From: Erythroxylum novogranatense
Taxonomy: Eukaryota > Streptophyta > Magnoliopsida > Malpighiales > Erythroxylaceae
NCBI GenBank assembly: GCA_029891385.1
Contig: CM057228.1
Span: 80,030,964 to 80,094,963, forward strand
Reading direction: 5' to 3'
Length of the DNA: 64,000 nt
The position numbers and the translations under genes were made by a program. Below, piece after piece: positions 60,350 to 64,000 of this stretch. The stretch's first letter is position 1, and the number at the start of each line of letters is the position of its first letter. Below the pieces are notes generated by a model that saw nothing but the letters and a program-made list of their open reading frames with translations, ran no database searches and was not told the DNA's origin.

Positions 60350-63300
60350 AAGAAAGTTTGACATATCCCTTATTCCCATCCCTACTAGATGACCCTCAAA
60401 ACTCTTTTAAGACAGTGTCTTCATAAATGGATCAACAAGGTTTTTCTATATGGGAATCTTTAACACATTTACCTCACCACATTATATTATCTCCCTTATA
60501 AGATGATACTTTCTCTCAATGTATTTGGTAGCTTTATGGTTATGAGGTTCTTTAGAATTAGCCAATGCCCTACTATTATTACAATAAAGTGTAATGACCT
60601 TTTTTGCCTCAGGAACCACCTCCAAATCATTTAGGAACTTGTGAAGCCAGACTGTTTCTTTTGCTACTTCACAAGAAGCAATGTACTCAGCCTCTATGAT
60701 CGAATCGACAACACAAGATTGCTTGACACTTCTCTAGACTATGGCTCTACCTTCTAAAATAAATATAGAACTAGAAGTTGATTTTTTTGAATCAACATCT
60801 GATAGAAAATCAGAATCTGTATATCCTGTCGGAATAAGGTCACTTCCAAAGTAAACAAGCATTAAGTTCTTTGTCCTACGAAGATACTTCAATATTCACT
60901 TCACCGTAGTCCAATGCTCCATTTCTAGATTGGACTAAAATATACTCACTAATCCTATTGCGTAATAGATATCCCGTTTAGTGAAAAGCATATCATACAT
61001 TAAACTTCCAATTATCGAAGCATATAGAATGTTATGTATGCGTTCGAACTCTTCTTAGGTCTTAGGTGCTTACTCCTTTGAAAGTTTGATTCCATGTCTA
61101 GTATGTGTGAAACCTCTCTTGGAATCTTATATGGCAAACTTATTGAGCATGTTCTCAATGTAGGTTATTTAAGAGAAGGCTATTAGTTTATTCTTACGAT
61201 TCCTTATAAGTTTGATCCCTAGAACATAGCTAGCCTCTCCTAAATCCTTCATAGAGATCTGTTTGTTTAGCCATACCCTAACTGTAGATAACATTCCTAC
61301 ATCATTTCCAATGAGTAGAATGTCATCAACATACAAGATTAAAAAAGTAACCTTGCTTTCTTGTATCCTTTTATAGACACAAGGCTCATCTTGGTATTGT
61401 ATGAACCCATAAGATTTGATAGACTTATCAAACCTAATGTTCCAAGACCTAAATTCTTGCTTAAGCCCATAAATGGACCTTTGTAATTTACATACCTTAT
61501 GCTCATTACTTGGCTCAATGAATTCTTTTGGTTGGGCCATATAAATGGTCTCCTCAAGATGCCCATTAAGAAATGCAGTTTTGACATCCATTTGCTATAT
61601 TTCATAATCAAAATAGGTTGCTATGGTCAAAAGAATTCGGATAGACTTAAGCATGGAAACTGGAGAAAATGTCTTCTCGTAGTCTATACCCTCCTTTTAA
61701 GTATAGCCTTTAGCTAACAATCTAGTTTTAAAGGTCTCTACCTTTCCATCTGATCCTTTTTTCCTTTTGTAGATGCATTTACACCCTATGGCTTTTACAT
61801 CTGGTGGTAGATCTACAAGGATCCAGACTTTAGTGGTGTACATGGAATCTATTTCCGATTCCATCTCTTTGAGCCATTTTTCTACATCATCATCATTAAT
61901 AGCTTGTGTATAAGTAATGGGATCTATTTCTTCTTAGTCTGATATGGCTATAATGCCTTCTCCTAAACCTAGATACCTGTCTAGTTGTCTCATAACCCTC
62001 CCACTATGTCTAGGCATTACTTGATGTTCAGGTTGCTCTTCCAATTCAACTCTTGAATCCATTTTGACATCTTGTTCTGTTATATCCAAATCAACTATTG
62101 GTTTGGATGAAATAGCTAACTCTTTGTGTGCTACTTCACTTTTTCCTTTGTGATTTCTTACAAAATCTTCCTCTAGGAAGGTTGCATTTGTCGACTCAAA
62201 TACTTTCCTATCCTAAGGGTTGTAAAAATAGTACCCTTAAGTACCCGTAGGATATCCTACAAACAAACATAATTTTGACCTTGATTCTATATTTTTGGAT
62301 TCAAACTCTAAAACATAGGCTGGGCAGCCCCAAGTCCTTAAGTGCTGCAATGAAGGTACTCAACCAGTCCACGACTCCCTAGGTGTTTTAGGCATTGTTT
62401 TGGATGGAGAAAAGTTAAGAAGATAGGTTGCTGTTTGTAAGGCATATCCCTAGAACGATTATGGAAGGCTAGCGTAGGACATCATTGATCTTACCATTTT
62501 GAATAGAGTTCTATTTCTCCTCTCAGCTACACCATTCTATTGAGGTGTTCGAGGAGCTGAGAAGTTGAAAACTATTCTATTATCAATTAATTATTGCCAG
62601 AACTCTCCAGATAAGTACTCACCCCCTCGATTCGATCGAAGTTGTTTTAATGGCTTGCCTAGCTACTTTTCAGCTTCAGCTTTGAATTCTTTAAACTTTT
62701 CAAAGGACTCACTCTTTTTATGCATCAAATACAAATATCCATGTTTAAAGTAATCATCTATAATGGTTATAAAGTATTAATAACCTCCTCTAGCTTGTAC
62801 ATTCATGGGCCTATACACATCAATATGTACTAGGTCCAACGTGGATTCAGATCTATTTCCTTTGGAAGGAAATGAGGCTTTGGTCATTTTTCCCTCAATA
62901 CAAGATTCACAAGTTAGTAATTGATCATTGTCCAAGTCCATAAGGATCTCATCCTTTACTAACCTGTCAAGTACTTTCTGATTGATATGACCCATTTTTA
63001 AGTGCCAAAAATATTTTGAATTAATGCTAGAGACATTGGATTTTCTTGGTTTTATCAATTCTCTAGTGTTTAGTGAGCCTATCATAGGTTATATAAAGAA
63101 TAATCCCTGTTTAATTATTGCATTATAAATAAATTCCTTATTCTCATATATTGAAACAAAATTTTCAAAATATAAGGAATAATAATATTTTATTAGATAA
63201 AAAACAGAAATCATGTTCCTTACAATCATTGACATGTAATAAACATTCTCCAAATATAACCTATGACCACTAGGAAAGTCTATCCCACTAATTCTGCTGA

Positions 63301-63470
63301 AACATAGGATCCATATGCTATCTTGACTTCAAACTAGCCTTTAGGTAGTCTTTTCTTTTACTGGAACCCCTGCAAAGAATTGCAAATATGGTTAGTGACT
63401 CCTAAATCTAATATCTAAGAATCAGATAAATCTGCCATATTTTTAGCTCCTAACAAACTTAGGAAACCCA
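60350..63470 (-). pseudogene. Copia pol: protease, integrase, RT, RNase H (minus strand)
   Basis: Reading leftwards: protease motif DLGVTNHICNSLQGFQ (about 63410-63362; usual D-S-G is D-L-G). Then pre-integrase YFWHLKMGHINQKVLDRL (63022-62969) and CESCIEGKMTKASF. The integrase C-terminal half follows, with NGVAERRNRTLFKMVRSMMS near 62529-62470. RT is well preserved at 61591-61169 (MDVKTAFLNGHLEETIYMAQ; LYVDDILLIGND, the catalytic YVDD box). RNase H (YTDSDFLSDVDSKKS; IEAEYIASCEVAKETVWL) runs to about 60420. Many stops lie where Trp, Gln or Arg is expected. Confidence 0.88.
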
Positions 63471-63518
63471 TACCTTATTTGCTTTTGAGGGACTCAAAGT
63501 AGACGAACATTTTCTTTT

Positions 63519-64000
63519 CTAGTGGCCCATCTCATCACAATAGAAACACTTTCCTTTGGTGTTCTCTTTGGCCTTCTTTTGTTTGGTTTGGGCCTTGACC
63601 CCTATTTGAGCCTTCTTTTTCATCGGACCCTTCTTCTTTTGCTTGCCCTTATCTTTGGGCTTAAAAGAAAATGCTACATTAGCTTCCAACCCATCAGCCT
63701 TGATATTCAATATCTCTTCCGTACTTTGAAGAGTATTCATCAACTCACTCAAGGTGTAATCCTTGTTGTTGGGCTCATAGTCCAAGTTAAACTGTTGAAA
63801 AGAAGAGTTTAAGCTATTGATGATCATAATCGTCTGTGTGTCCGTATCCATGTTCGCCCCAAGCATCTCAGCCTTAGTGATCATAAAGATTACCTTAAGC
63901 ATGTAATCCCGCACCAATTCACTTTTGTCTTAGATTATGAAAGGTTTGGATATCTTTCACCCTTGCAGACTTAGTCCTAACACCAAACATCGTATGTAGG
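63519..64000 (-). pseudogene. Copia gag, partial at the window edge (minus strand)
   Basis: The 132-codon frame at 63917-63519 contains the copia gag segment IINSLNSSFQQFNLDYEPNN, then TLSELMNTLQSTEEILN and a Lys-rich stretch. A zinc knuckle opens CFYCDEMGH and is then cut by a stop where Trp is expected (followed by KRKC). Upstream gag continues past the right edge. Confidence 0.85.

Overview
The window looks like nuclear DNA of a flowering plant, probably a eudicot. It is AT-rich, has GT-AG spliced genes, and is filled with Ty1/copia and Ty3/gypsy LTR retrotransposons, solo LTRs, a LINE and a SINE stub. I see no bacterial, organellar or viral gene set. All calls come from reading the sequence; family names rest on recognised motifs, and no database search was run.

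Two host genes lie head to head at about 9.1-17.0 kb. On the minus strand is an eight-exon gene (9128-14864) for a 249-residue PLAC8-type cysteine-rich membrane protein. On the plus strand is a four-exon gene (15531-16949) for a 347-residue CCT-motif protein. About 670 bp of shared upstream DNA separates their start codons. Both models close in frame at every junction. The PLAC8 gene carries two micro-exons (22 and 19 nt) and a 2.9-kb intron holding a decayed gypsy element.

Region by region: 0-1.6 kb is a degenerate copia gag with an extra coiled-coil tail; 1.6-4.0 kb is a truncated gypsy LTR (plus strand); 4.0-6.4 kb is a minus-strand LTR; 6.4-8.85 kb is a copia remnant with three copies of one short LTR, two of them bounding a TRIM-like unit. 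After the gene pair come a copia-type solo LTR (18.6-20.3 kb), a gypsy-type LTR (about 21.3-23.3 kb) and, inside it, a 470-bp solo LTR with tRNA-like pol III boxes.

The centre (24,046-48,098) is one nested complex. Element A, a non-coding large-LTR element with target-site duplication (TSD) AGTTT, carries a 4.6-kb solo LTR (C, TSD CATGA) in its 5' LTR. Its 3' LTR carries a 10.6-kb gypsy element (B, TSD GCGTG, chromodomain-like C-terminus). Downstream are an old Athila-like gypsy element (about 48.2-53.4 kb), a 47-bp SINE stub with 13-bp TSDs, another minus-strand LTR (about 54.7-56.6 kb), an L1-type LINE (about 56.65-58.80 kb), and a minus-strand copia element that interrupts the LINE and runs off the right edge.

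The most unusual pattern is architectural. LTRs from several unrelated families here each carry an island of short self-complementary repeats whose sequence differs from family to family. Three related LTR types also share a two-hairpin module a few hundred bases before their 3' ends.
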